DNA from: Sphingobacterium endophyticum
Lineage (GTDB): Bacteria > Bacteroidota > Bacteroidia > Sphingobacteriales > Sphingobacteriaceae
NCBI RefSeq assembly: GCF_009733535.1
Contig: NZ_SMMI01000009.1
Coordinates: forward strand, 124,001 to 188,000
Direction of reading: 5' to 3'
DNA length: 64,000 nt
Below the pieces are notes generated by a model. It saw nothing but the letters and a program-made list of their open reading frames with translations. It had not been told where the DNA came from and did not search any database. Position 1 is the stretch's first letter. Every line of letters begins with the position of its first letter. Shown here one piece after another: positions 9,724-18,769 of the stretch. Made by a program: the position numbers and the translations under genes.

Positions 9724-10569
9724 ATGAAGAAATTGAATAGCAAAACAATTGAAGTCAAAGACAAACTTGAATCGCAAAAACTAATAAAAGTTGCTGTTTT
9801 TGACCAAAATAAAAATAAAACCAAACCCCATAAGCACAATGGGTATTTAGAATTAGTTTTTTTGTATGAAGCCTCTGGCAAACATGTGATTGATGGGAGA
9901 GAAGCTACTGTAAATTCACCTTGTATCTTAATAATTAGAAAAGACAATGTACATCATTGGGATTTGAAAAATCCCGTCAATGGTCATGTCTTATTATTAA
10001 AAAAACTCTTTGTTGAGCAATCTTTAGATTTCGAAATAAGCAGATTAGTAGAGGAAATAATAAACTATGATACCATTTATTTAAATGAATTAGCTGGAAT
10101 AGATAAAATATTGGAGGTATTGGCATATGATGAGGATAAAATTTCTCAAGAGGGATTATTTAAATCCATATTAGCAAAGGCATTATCCTTTACGACTCAG
10201 TTGAAGCCATCAATGGCCAAGCAAAACCATTTGTACCTTAGTTTCTGTGAATTATTGAATAATGATACAAAGGTAATTAACCATGTAGCACATTATGCAT
10301 CATTATTAAACACCAGTCCTCAAAATTTGAATGCCGCCTGTAAGAAATATGTTAAATTAACGGCCTCGGAAATATTGGCAGCTCATATAATAAAAGAAGC
10401 TAAACGTTTATTGATCTATACAACCAGCAGCATCTCAGAAATTGCTTTTGAACTAGGCTTCTCTGATAAGTCTAATTTCTCCAAATATTTTAAACGTTAT
10501 ACTGGCGTAACACCTTCAGAATTTAAAAACATGGAAATTAAAACTCTTTTTCCCCAAACTCACTCTTAG
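9724..10569 (+). CDS. AraC-family transcriptional regulator (paralogue of the one at 4678)
   Basis: 281 aa. The N-terminal cupin-like segment includes KPHKHNGYLELVFLYEASG, matching the position and pattern of KPHKHDF in the other AraC protein of this window. The C-terminal double helix-turn-helix ends with EIAFELGFSDKSNFSKYFK and VTPSEFKN. It is divergently oriented from the GH29 fucosidase gene with a 216-base gap, so it is a plausible regulator of that gene. Its last 32 bases overlap the end of the convergent TonB-dependent receptor gene. Confidence 0.88.
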   Translation: MKKLNSKTIEVKDKLESQKLIKVAVFDQNKNKTKPHKHNGYLELVFLYEASGKHVIDGREATVNSPCILIIRKDNVHHWDLKNPVNGHVLLLKKLFVEQSLDFEISRLVEEIINYDTIYLNELAGIDKILEVLAYDEDKISQEGLFKSILAKALSFTTQLKPSMAKQNHLYLSFCELLNNDTKVINHVAHYASLLNTSPQNLNAACKKYVKLTASEILAAHIIKEAKRLLIYTTSSISEIAFELGFSDKSNFSKYFKRYTGVTPSEFKNMEIKTLFPQTHS

Positions 10570-12982
10570 GAAGTTTTAATATTTGATTTAATTTATGAAG
10601 ATTGAAATTCAAGTTCAATAATAACACGTTTTTCTCGTAAATATAATTTGTTGTAGTATAAAAATCCTTGGCTTCTGTAGTAATTCGCTGCTCGTTGACA
10701 CCCCAATTCCCCAATTCAATAAACTGCCATTGTAATTGCGCAGTGATTGCTCCTTGCATAAATCCTTTACTTAAATTGAAATGTGGGGTTAGAAATCTTG
10801 AATCCCGCCCTTGAACTGTTGGACGTTCCGATAAATAATTAACCTGTAAGCCTGTACTCCAATTTTTTGGAAGATTTGCCTGTAATCCCCCATTTAGTGA
10901 ATAAACCCAATCTTGATTGGATCTACGCTCCGAATAATCCAAAACTTGCCCAGATATTTTATAATTATATAAATTCAATCCGCCATTTACTTTTAACCAT
11001 GATAGAATTTTTCCTTCTCCACCTAATTCCATTCCATATCTGGAAGCATAATCTGCATTTGTAAATACTCGGTGTAAAATGGTATCTGCATAAACAGAAT
11101 TTACACGTTGAATTGGATTTTTAGTATGTTGATAATAGGCATTTATAAATAGACTTCCTGTACTTAACTTTTTAACCAGTCCAGTTTCTACATTACTTGT
11201 TAATTCAGGCAATAGCTCTGGATCTCCCTGTTCAAGTGTTTCCGAATGTTCGCGTTCAGGAATTGGATTCAATTCAAAATTATTGTTGCGCTGAACTCGT
11301 CTTGCTGCAGCAATTTTCCAAGACCAGCCTCCAGATAGGTCATGCATTAAATTAAAGGTAGGATAGAGCTGATGTAAAGTGTATGGATATTCCTTACCGG
11401 TATTTAATAAGAGTAGGTCCCTTTGATAATATTCATACCTTAATCCAATCGAAAATTGGGTGTTGTTAACTTTTCTGTCATATTGAGAAAAAAATGCATG
11501 TATTCTATTCGTAGCATTCATTTTTCCAGTGAATTCTGGAATTAATTCTAAATGTTCTCTACCGTTTTCAGTTGAATAATATTCAAAATTTCCCTTTTGG
11601 CTGTCATTTCTAAATTGATAACCACTAATCAATTCAGCATTATTAAATTTTAAAGTATGTTGTAAAGAAAGCCTTAATCCATGTAATGGATTTTGATAGG
11701 TATTGTGAGTAAACTGAATAGTGTCAATATTGTTTTCAATATTGCTATTTTTTGTTGATCCATAGATGTTTGCAAATTCATATATAGCTCCGAATTGTAA
11801 GGAATTTGTTTTATTGATTTTTAATTGATAATTGATATCCATTAAATAAAACTCGCCTTGTTTATTTTGTAGATTCGGATTGAAATAATTTGTCCTGGAT
11901 AATTCTTCACCCGTGGATGGTTTAATTGTCTTATTATGATAATAAATATCTGCCACTCGATCCTGATACTTTCTAGACGCCAGTAATCCGATATTGAGAT
12001 TTTGGCTTTCTGAAATTTCGTACGAACCATTTAGCCTTAAACCATAATTATATTTATTAAAACTACGTTCTCCGCTTGATGGAAAATATGTCTGACGATC
12101 CCCAATAATGGTATTGACATCTCCTTCACGAAAGCCTGCATTATCATTTCTTAAATAGTTGGCCGATCCATTCAATTCTAATTTATTCTTCTTTAATTGA
12201 AAGGCAATATCTCCACCGTATCGCTGTTGAACCTTTTGATTATCATAATCATCAGTACTTGGTAGGCCAGCTTGTAAATTGAGAACCCAGGCAAAACCGT
12301 TTGTACTTGACTTCTTTGTTTTTAAGTTTATAATTCCACCTTTTCCATCTGGATCAAATTGTGCAGTTGGACTTGTTATATATTCTACTTCGGAAACATC
12401 ATTAGCAGCAATCTGATTTAAAATCGTCGCCGGATCAAGAAACGAAGGTTTGCCATTTATTAATACTATAATCCCCGAATTGCCTCGAATACTTATATTT
12501 CCATTTACATCAACCGAAGCTGAAGGTAAATTCTTGACAATATCTAAAGCTGTTCCTCCTACAGCATTTTTATATTGACTTGCTGAATAGGTTTGTCTAT
12601 CACTCGTGTGTTTTTGGGCCGAAATATTTCCTGTAACCGTTACTTCCTCTAATTGATTTCCCCCATTGGAAAGAAAAATCGTTCCCAAAGAAAAGTCCTT
12701 TCCGTCAACTATTGCAAATTCTTTTCTTTTCTGATTATATCCTATGAACTTAATGGTTAATGCATATTTTCCATTTTTTAATCGACTAAAATTAAAATTC
12801 CCCAATGTATCAGTTACCATGCCGTCAATAACCTGATTGTTAGCATCCAATAAACCAACGCTTGCGTAGGGAATAGGAGACTGGCTAACGGAATCCTTAA
12901 TTGATCCTGTAATTTTGGAGTTTTGAGAAAAACCAAATTGAAAGGTATTTAAAAGGCAGAATAAATATAAAAATCTCTTCAC
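10538..12982 (-). CDS. TonB-dependent receptor (outer membrane beta-barrel family)
   Basis: 814 aa. A signal peptide (ending near FGFSQ) is followed by a carboxypeptidase-regulatory-like domain (about residues 23-105: ITGSIKDSVSQSPIPYASV) and a plug domain (about 110-225, with SIRGNSGIIVLINGKPS). The rest is a long beta-barrel of alternating aromatic strands. This fits the TonB-dependent outer membrane family common in Bacteroidota that lacks a SusD partner; many such members take up peptides, metals or siderophores. No substrate clue is visible. The 3' end overlaps the convergent AraC gene by 32 bases. Confidence 0.85.
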   Translation of the reverse strand: MKRFLYLFCLLNTFQFGFSQNSKITGSIKDSVSQSPIPYASVGLLDANNQVIDGMVTDTLGNFNFSRLKNGKYALTIKFIGYNQKRKEFAIVDGKDFSLGTIFLSNGGNQLEEVTVTGNISAQKHTSDRQTYSASQYKNAVGGTALDIVKNLPSASVDVNGNISIRGNSGIIVLINGKPSFLDPATILNQIAANDVSEVEYITSPTAQFDPDGKGGIINLKTKKSSTNGFAWVLNLQAGLPSTDDYDNQKVQQRYGGDIAFQLKKNKLELNGSANYLRNDNAGFREGDVNTIIGDRQTYFPSSGERSFNKYNYGLRLNGSYEISESQNLNIGLLASRKYQDRVADIYYHNKTIKPSTGEELSRTNYFNPNLQNKQGEFYLMDINYQLKINKTNSLQFGAIYEFANIYGSTKNSNIENNIDTIQFTHNTYQNPLHGLRLSLQHTLKFNNAELISGYQFRNDSQKGNFEYYSTENGREHLELIPEFTGKMNATNRIHAFFSQYDRKVNNTQFSIGLRYEYYQRDLLLLNTGKEYPYTLHQLYPTFNLMHDLSGGWSWKIAAARRVQRNNNFELNPIPEREHSETLEQGDPELLPELTSNVETGLVKKLSTGSLFINAYYQHTKNPIQRVNSVYADTILHRVFTNADYASRYGMELGGEGKILSWLKVNGGLNLYNYKISGQVLDYSERRSNQDWVYSLNGGLQANLPKNWSTGLQVNYLSERPTVQGRDSRFLTPHFNLSKGFMQGAITAQLQWQFIELGNWGVNEQRITTEAKDFYTTTNYIYEKNVLLLNLNFNLHKLNQILKLPKSEFGEKEF

Positions 12983-13081
12983 GGGTTTAAGTTTTTGCCA
13001 AAAATAGAAAAGTACTTGGCTTATCTTAAAGAAATATAAAATTATACCATCCTTTTTTCAAATGAACCTCAGATAATAGAA

Positions 13082-13112
13082 AAATGCCACTGAAATTTAT
13101 TCAATGGCATTT
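13082..13112 (-). terminator. Probable terminator after the S9 peptidase gene
   Basis: Two 12-base arms (13082-13093 and 13101-13112) pair with one mismatch around a seven-base loop. On the minus strand the stem is followed by a T-rich stretch. It lies 20 bases beyond the stop codon of the S9 peptidase gene and before the TonB receptor gene, so these two minus-strand genes are probably transcribed separately. Confidence 0.6.
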
Positions 13113-13131
13113 ATTCTATGTTTTTACCGAT

Positions 13132-15309
13132 TTATTTTTTTAAATGTAAATCAAAGTATTTCGCAATTTTATCATACATATGAATTCTATCTTTACCCAA
13201 TACATTGTGTTCATGGGTAGGGTATAAAAAGTAATCCACTTGTTTACCAGCTTCTATACATTTTTGTATAAATTGCATACTGTGTTGTTGAACAACAACT
13301 GGGTCTTGAGCTCCATGAATAATTAATAAATTACCTCTAAGTCGGTCAGCCTTGTTTAACAGGGTAGTTTTTTCGTATCCCTCTGGATTTTCTTCTGGAG
13401 TATCCATATAACGCTCGCCATACATGATTTCATAATATTTCCAATCCATTACTGGACCACCAGCAACGGCAGCTTTAAAAATATCATTATGTTTGGTCAT
13501 CATGGAACTTGTCATGAATCCCCCAAAACTCCACCCAAATATCCCCATATTTTCCGTATCAACGTAAGGAAGTGACTTCAAGTAATTTATTCCTACCAAT
13601 TGATCTGCCATTTCAGCTTCTCCCAGGTTTCGATGTGTTACCCTTGTGAAATCTCGACCTCGTGCATCAGAACCTCTATTGTCTAAAGTGAATACTAAAT
13701 ATCCATTCTGGGCCATATACATATCAAAATACCCTACACCACCCAACCATCGGTCGGTAACCAGTTGTGCATGTGAACCGCCATATAAGTAAACCATTAC
13801 AGGATATTTTTTAGTTGGATCAAAATTGATTGGATACGTAATCCTTGCGTTCAATGCGGTTTTACCATCAGCTGAGGTAAATTTCTTAAACTCAATTTTC
13901 GGTAAGCTTATTTCTCCTGAAAATGGATTGTTAGACGTAATTAGATTTTCAACTTTGTTGGACTTTAAATCTATTACACTTATGCTATTTGGAACCTCTA
14001 AATTGCTATACTGATCTAAAAGATATTTGCCAGAACCATTAACTGAAGCAGTATGCGTCCCATTCATCTTCGTCAATTGAATTGTTTTTCCATTTTTTAG
14101 ATCAACTTCAAATAAGTGTCGCTCCATACCCTGGTTCGTCGCACCAATATAATATCCCTTTGTTCCTTTTTCATCAAAGCCCTGAAAATTCGTTACAATG
14201 ACATCATTGAAACCTAGCTTACGAACCAATTTCCCATTAACATCATATAAATAAAGCTGATTAAATCCTTCTTTATCTGTTTGATATAAAAATTCCTTAG
14301 GATTGTTGGGTAAAAAAACTAAGGCCTCTTGAGGCTCTACCCAGCTTGTCGATTTTTCTTCAAATAAGGTGCTAACCAAAGATCCTGTAGATGCATTATA
14401 CTTATTTAATTTTAAATGATCTTGACCTCGATTTAAAACACCTACGTAAACAAACTCTCCATTCGGATCCCAGGTTACAATGGTAAGATATTGCTCCTTA
14501 GGTTCTCCGGTTAGAAGCTGTATAGTTTCTCCAGTAATCGTATTGTAGATTTGGAGCGTAACTTCTTCACTCTTCATACCAGCCATGGGGTATCGAATAT
14601 CTTTAATACTAGCTACTCGGCTATCCCATTGTGGTAAAGGATATTTAGTAACCATGCGCTCGTCTTTTCGATAATAAAGCAATTTTGTGTCATCTGGAGA
14701 CCACCACATACCTTTATTGATGCCAAATTCATTTCGATGAACTGCTGATCCTCCATTTACTATCCCATCCACGGTATCTCTTGTGACTTGGATTTTGGAA
14801 CCATCGGCTTTGATTATTTCAATGTTATTGCCGTTGAGGATTGCGGTTTGTGAATGATTTCCACTATATTCTTCTCCGTCTCTGTTTACAGGCAGAATGC
14901 TTTGAATTGTTGCCGTATTTTTATCAACTTGATAAGAAATCATATAACTATTTTTTTCTCCATCAATTTGTAAACCAATAGTTTTTCCATCTATCCACGA
15001 ATAGCCTGATGGAAATCTCTTTAAGTCAATTTTATCATCCTTAACCACGGCATTAATAGCATTTTGAAGATCCGTTATGGAAACTATTTCTTTGGCTTTC
15101 CAATTGGTTTTTACATCATGAACCATTAAATTTTTGAGGGTACTATCTAAGCTAGAAAAGGCATTTTCTCTATGGATCCATTTCGTCCCAGAAATGGTCT
15201 TAGGTGCAAACTTACTTGGACCATAAATAGTTTCCTCAATGCTGAAATTTCTTTGACCATAGGCAATAGAAGTTCCTAAAAATAATATTACAAGAAGTTT
15301 TTTCATCAA
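13132..15309 (-). CDS. S9-family prolyl oligopeptidase (dipeptidyl peptidase IV type)
   Basis: 725 aa with a signal peptide ending around IAYGQ (residue 19). The N-terminal two thirds form the beta-propeller typical of DPP IV relatives, with repeated WDSR/WDPNGEF-like blades. The C-terminal alpha/beta hydrolase has the nucleophile motif GWSFGG (Ser594), the acid in GAQDPVV (Asp669) and the base in THEHNV (His699 or His701). Length and order match bacterial DPP IV-type enzymes, which remove dipeptides from peptide N-termini, often after proline, in the periplasm. It is divergent from the SusC/SusD genes across a 370-base gap, which raises the possibility that those import peptides. Confidence 0.9.
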   Translation of the reverse strand: MMKKLLVILFLGTSIAYGQRNFSIEETIYGPSKFAPKTISGTKWIHRENAFSSLDSTLKNLMVHDVKTNWKAKEIVSITDLQNAINAVVKDDKIDLKRFPSGYSWIDGKTIGLQIDGEKNSYMISYQVDKNTATIQSILPVNRDGEEYSGNHSQTAILNGNNIEIIKADGSKIQVTRDTVDGIVNGGSAVHRNEFGINKGMWWSPDDTKLLYYRKDERMVTKYPLPQWDSRVASIKDIRYPMAGMKSEEVTLQIYNTITGETIQLLTGEPKEQYLTIVTWDPNGEFVYVGVLNRGQDHLKLNKYNASTGSLVSTLFEEKSTSWVEPQEALVFLPNNPKEFLYQTDKEGFNQLYLYDVNGKLVRKLGFNDVIVTNFQGFDEKGTKGYYIGATNQGMERHLFEVDLKNGKTIQLTKMNGTHTASVNGSGKYLLDQYSNLEVPNSISVIDLKSNKVENLITSNNPFSGEISLPKIEFKKFTSADGKTALNARITYPINFDPTKKYPVMVYLYGGSHAQLVTDRWLGGVGYFDMYMAQNGYLVFTLDNRGSDARGRDFTRVTHRNLGEAEMADQLVGINYLKSLPYVDTENMGIFGWSFGGFMTSSMMTKHNDIFKAAVAGGPVMDWKYYEIMYGERYMDTPEENPEGYEKTTLLNKADRLRGNLLIIHGAQDPVVVQQHSMQFIQKCIEAGKQVDYFLYPTHEHNVLGKDRIHMYDKIAKYFDLHLKK

Positions 15310-15679
15310 TCATTATTTTTTATCCGACGAAATTAATGAATTGTATGGAAAGTCGTTGGGAAAATATTAAATGTCAGGATAGTACAGGATACCATTCTTA
15401 ATCCTTAGACCTATATTCGAGGAAATAGAATGGAATTAACCAAATTTTGTTCAACCTAATAAACCTGATACCTATAAAAACTTTAAGTTAATGAGCCTTA
15501 TTAGACTCTTTATTCTTTTTAATATAATAATTCAATTTCTTGAGTTGTCGATTTCAATTTGAATCCGCTGAGATCCTTAATTGGAGGTATGTTTTTTTGG
15601 TCTAAGATTTTAAGGTGAATTGAATGTTCTATTCTGAATATGAAAATTATTCGATTTAAAAACCTATAAACTTTAAACT
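15310..15679. other. Intergenic region between the divergent S9 peptidase and susC genes
   Basis: 370 bases without a credible gene. It must hold the promoters for both divergent genes. I looked for the Bacteroidota promoter pattern (TTTG, about 20 bases, TAnnTTTG) and found only imperfect partial matches, so none is called. No hairpin or repeat stands out. Confidence 0.5.
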
Positions 15680-18600
15680 ATGATGAGAACCTACATTCGA
15701 TGCGTTCCCTTCTTGTTATTTTTCCTCCTGGCAAAAATAACGTATGCCCAAGAAATTACAATTACTGGGCGGGTAACCTCAGCGACAAATGAACCCCTGG
15801 CAGGTGTTTCAATTAAAAGTAGCGCGGCTAATGCAAGTACAAGTACCAATTCAGATGGTGCTTATGAAATTAAGGCAGCAGGAAATGCTAATTTAGTCTT
15901 TACTTTTATTGGGTATAATACCCAAACTGTAGCCGTAAACAATCAAACGAAAATCGATGTTCAGATGACAGCTTCATCAGAAAACATTGAGGAAGTAGTG
16001 GTTGCAGTTGGTTATGGTGTGGTCAAAAAAAGTGATTTAACTGGAGCCGTCGGAACAGTATCCGGTGAAGCTTTACACGATAGACCGTCGGCAAACTTAA
16101 ACCAATCCTTAGGTGGAAAAATAACGGGAGTGAATGTTTCCACCAGCTCTGGTAGACCTGGTGGCAGAACAAACATGAGAATTCGTGGTTCAAGCTCAAT
16201 TTCTACTACAAATAATCCGCTTTATGTTATCGATGGAGTTATTATGAGCCGCGATGGTCTGCAAAATGGAAGTTCCCCAATTGATTATATCAATCCAAAT
16301 GACATTGCTTCTGTCGAAGTCTTAAAAGATGCATCATCAACAGCAATTTATGGTGCTAGAGGTGCTAACGGCGTTGTTATCGTGACTACAAAAAGAGGTA
16401 CTTCAGGGGGTGGAAGAGCTAGTTATGATGCCGATCTTGGTGTGGGCTATGCTCCCAAATTATTACCAGTACTATCTTCTCAAGAATTCTTGGCTGTCGA
16501 AGAGCAAGCGTATAAAAATGCTCAAAAATTTGACCCTGTAGGGTGGGCAACTGGTACGAAATACACTGATCCAAAGACAAAAAGAACAAATCCTTTACTT
16601 TTTGATTCAAATGGTAATCCATTATACAATACCGATTGGCAAAAAGAAGCATTTAGAAATGCTATTACACAAAATCATCAATTGAGCTTTACTAACGGTA
16701 ATGAAAAAGGTTCATACGGTGGTTTTGTCAATTACAGAAATGAACAAGGGATAGCTTATGGATCATGGCAAAAAAGATACTCAGCAAGATTTGTTTTTGA
16801 TACTGAAATACGTGATTGGTTAAAGGTTGGTGGGGTATTGAGTTATACCGATCAAAAAGACAAACAAGTTGATGAGTTAGGTGGTGGTGGTATTACAATG
16901 ATGCGTCAAGTACTTGAAGCATTACCGTTAATTCCTGTTCGCTATGAAAATGGTGCGTGGGCTAGTAACCGAGATTATCCAGGTATGGAAGGTGGAGACA
17001 ACCCGATACGTGTTGCTGATGAACGCTTATACTATCTTTCGACTCAGCCTTTTATCGGAAATATGTATGCTAACATTAAATTGATGGAAGGATTGGAATT
17101 CAGAACTTCAATTGGTACAAATATTATTAATCAACGCAGAGATTATGCCGCCGCTGCTGGTCTGCAATATATTTCTAGTGATGGAACTGCAAATGTTGAT
17201 AATAAAACATTTAAATCTTGGCAGTTTGAAAATTACTTTACATATATGAAGGACTTTGGTGGTATACATTCTATCAATGCCATGTTAGGATTTTCATGGC
17301 AGCATACCGATTATTTCGGATCGTATGCTAGTTCAAGTAAATATGCTGACTTCTATTATCAATTTAACAATTTAGGAGCTGGAGCGACCATGAATGCTCC
17401 GTCTTCTGGTGCCAATGCGAATGGATTGAACTCCTACTTCACAAGGATCAATTATACATTGTTGAATAAATATCTATTTACTTTCACAGGACGTATGGAT
17501 GGTTCATCCAAATTCGGTCAGGATAATCAATATGCTTTTTTCCCTTCTGCAGCTGTTGCTTGGAAAATTAACGAAGAAAACTTCTTAAAAGATTCCGAAA
17601 CTGTTTCTAATCTAAAGCTTAGAATGAGCTATGGGGCAACCGGTAACTCTGAAATCCCTGCTTACCGTGCTTTAGCGGGTATGGGAAATTACGAAATTAT
17701 CCAAGGTGGTGACCGTTTGGTTGGTGTAGGTACAGGTAGAATTGCCAATCCAACATTGAAATGGGAAAGAACTGAACAGGTAGATTTAGGTCTTGAATTA
17801 GGATTATTCCGCAATAAACTGAATTTCGAACTTGATGTATATCACCGTCAAGTTAATGACATGCTGTTAGACGCTCCAATTCCATTATCGAGTGGTTATG
17901 GTACCATCTTTAGAAATATCGGAAGTATGAAAAACGATGGTATTGAATTCGGAGTGAATGTCGCAAATATCGGAAACGATGTATTCTCCTGGTCTGGAAT
18001 GTTCAATATTTCCTACAATAGAAATAAGGTACTTAGACTGATTGGTGGAGCCGATATATATAGTGGAAACACCATCATCCGTGAAGGTGAAGCCGTAGGT
18101 GCATTCTGGGGATTCCAGCATTTAGGTACCTGGTCAACTGCGGAAGAAGCCGAAGCTAAGAAATACAACATGCTTCCTGGGGATGTTAAATATCAAGATA
18201 TCAATGGCGATGGCGTAATCAACGATAATGATAAAACAATCATTGGTCGCGGTATTCCTGATGGATTCGGTACATTCTCCAATACATTTAAATATAAAAA
18301 CTTCTCTTTATTGGTTGATCTTCAATATATGTTTGGAAATGATGTCATAGATCGAAGTATACATTCTGCGGAAGATAGACAAGGTATAGCAAACAGTTAT
18401 AAAACTGTCTTGAATGCTTGGACTGAAACCAATCAGAATACGCCAATTGCTCAAGTTAGACCAATCAATGCTTATTATACTACTAATAACGATAGTCATA
18501 AAGTTTCTGATGCATCATTTATCAGAGGTAGGAATTTAATGCTATCCTATAATGTCACTTCGGATATGTTAACTCGTATGCATTTAGATAAGTTGAGATT

Positions 18601-18754
18601 TTATGCTTCTGTTCAAAACTTCTTTGTCGTGACAAAATATCCAGGTTATGACCCTGAAGTTTCCAACTCAGGATCTCCTTTCGACCAGGGTTTTGGATTG
18701 TATGATTACCCTAGACCTCGAGTATTCACTTTCGGACTCAGTATCGGTTTATAA
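15680..18754 (+). CDS. SusC/RagA-family TonB-linked outer membrane transporter
   Basis: 1024 aa, the usual SusC length. A signal peptide ends near ITYAQ. A carboxypeptidase-regulatory-like domain follows (ITGRVTSATNEPLAGVSI, about residues 28-105), then the TonB-box region (VVVAVGYGVVKKSDLTG) and a plug with MRIRGSSSI and NPLYVIDGV. The remainder is a large beta-barrel ending in an aromatic strand (VFTFGLSIGL). SusC proteins form the channel through which a SusD lipoprotein lid delivers oligosaccharides or peptides. SusD follows after 15 bases. No glycosidase, sigma or anti-sigma gene is next to the pair, so the substrate is open. The nearest enzyme is the divergent S9 peptidase. Confidence 0.95.
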   Translation: MMRTYIRCVPFLLFFLLAKITYAQEITITGRVTSATNEPLAGVSIKSSAANASTSTNSDGAYEIKAAGNANLVFTFIGYNTQTVAVNNQTKIDVQMTASSENIEEVVVAVGYGVVKKSDLTGAVGTVSGEALHDRPSANLNQSLGGKITGVNVSTSSGRPGGRTNMRIRGSSSISTTNNPLYVIDGVIMSRDGLQNGSSPIDYINPNDIASVEVLKDASSTAIYGARGANGVVIVTTKRGTSGGGRASYDADLGVGYAPKLLPVLSSQEFLAVEEQAYKNAQKFDPVGWATGTKYTDPKTKRTNPLLFDSNGNPLYNTDWQKEAFRNAITQNHQLSFTNGNEKGSYGGFVNYRNEQGIAYGSWQKRYSARFVFDTEIRDWLKVGGVLSYTDQKDKQVDELGGGGITMMRQVLEALPLIPVRYENGAWASNRDYPGMEGGDNPIRVADERLYYLSTQPFIGNMYANIKLMEGLEFRTSIGTNIINQRRDYAAAAGLQYISSDGTANVDNKTFKSWQFENYFTYMKDFGGIHSINAMLGFSWQHTDYFGSYASSSKYADFYYQFNNLGAGATMNAPSSGANANGLNSYFTRINYTLLNKYLFTFTGRMDGSSKFGQDNQYAFFPSAAVAWKINEENFLKDSETVSNLKLRMSYGATGNSEIPAYRALAGMGNYEIIQGGDRLVGVGTGRIANPTLKWERTEQVDLGLELGLFRNKLNFELDVYHRQVNDMLLDAPIPLSSGYGTIFRNIGSMKNDGIEFGVNVANIGNDVFSWSGMFNISYNRNKVLRLIGGADIYSGNTIIREGEAVGAFWGFQHLGTWSTAEEAEAKKYNMLPGDVKYQDINGDGVINDNDKTIIGRGIPDGFGTFSNTFKYKNFSLLVDLQYMFGNDVIDRSIHSAEDRQGIANSYKTVLNAWTETNQNTPIAQVRPINAYYTTNNDSHKVSDASFIRGRNLMLSYNVTSDMLTRMHLDKLRFYASVQNFFVVTKYPGYDPEVSNSGSPFDQGFGLYDYPRPRVFTFGLSIGL

Positions 18755-18769
18755 TTTAATTGGAACATC

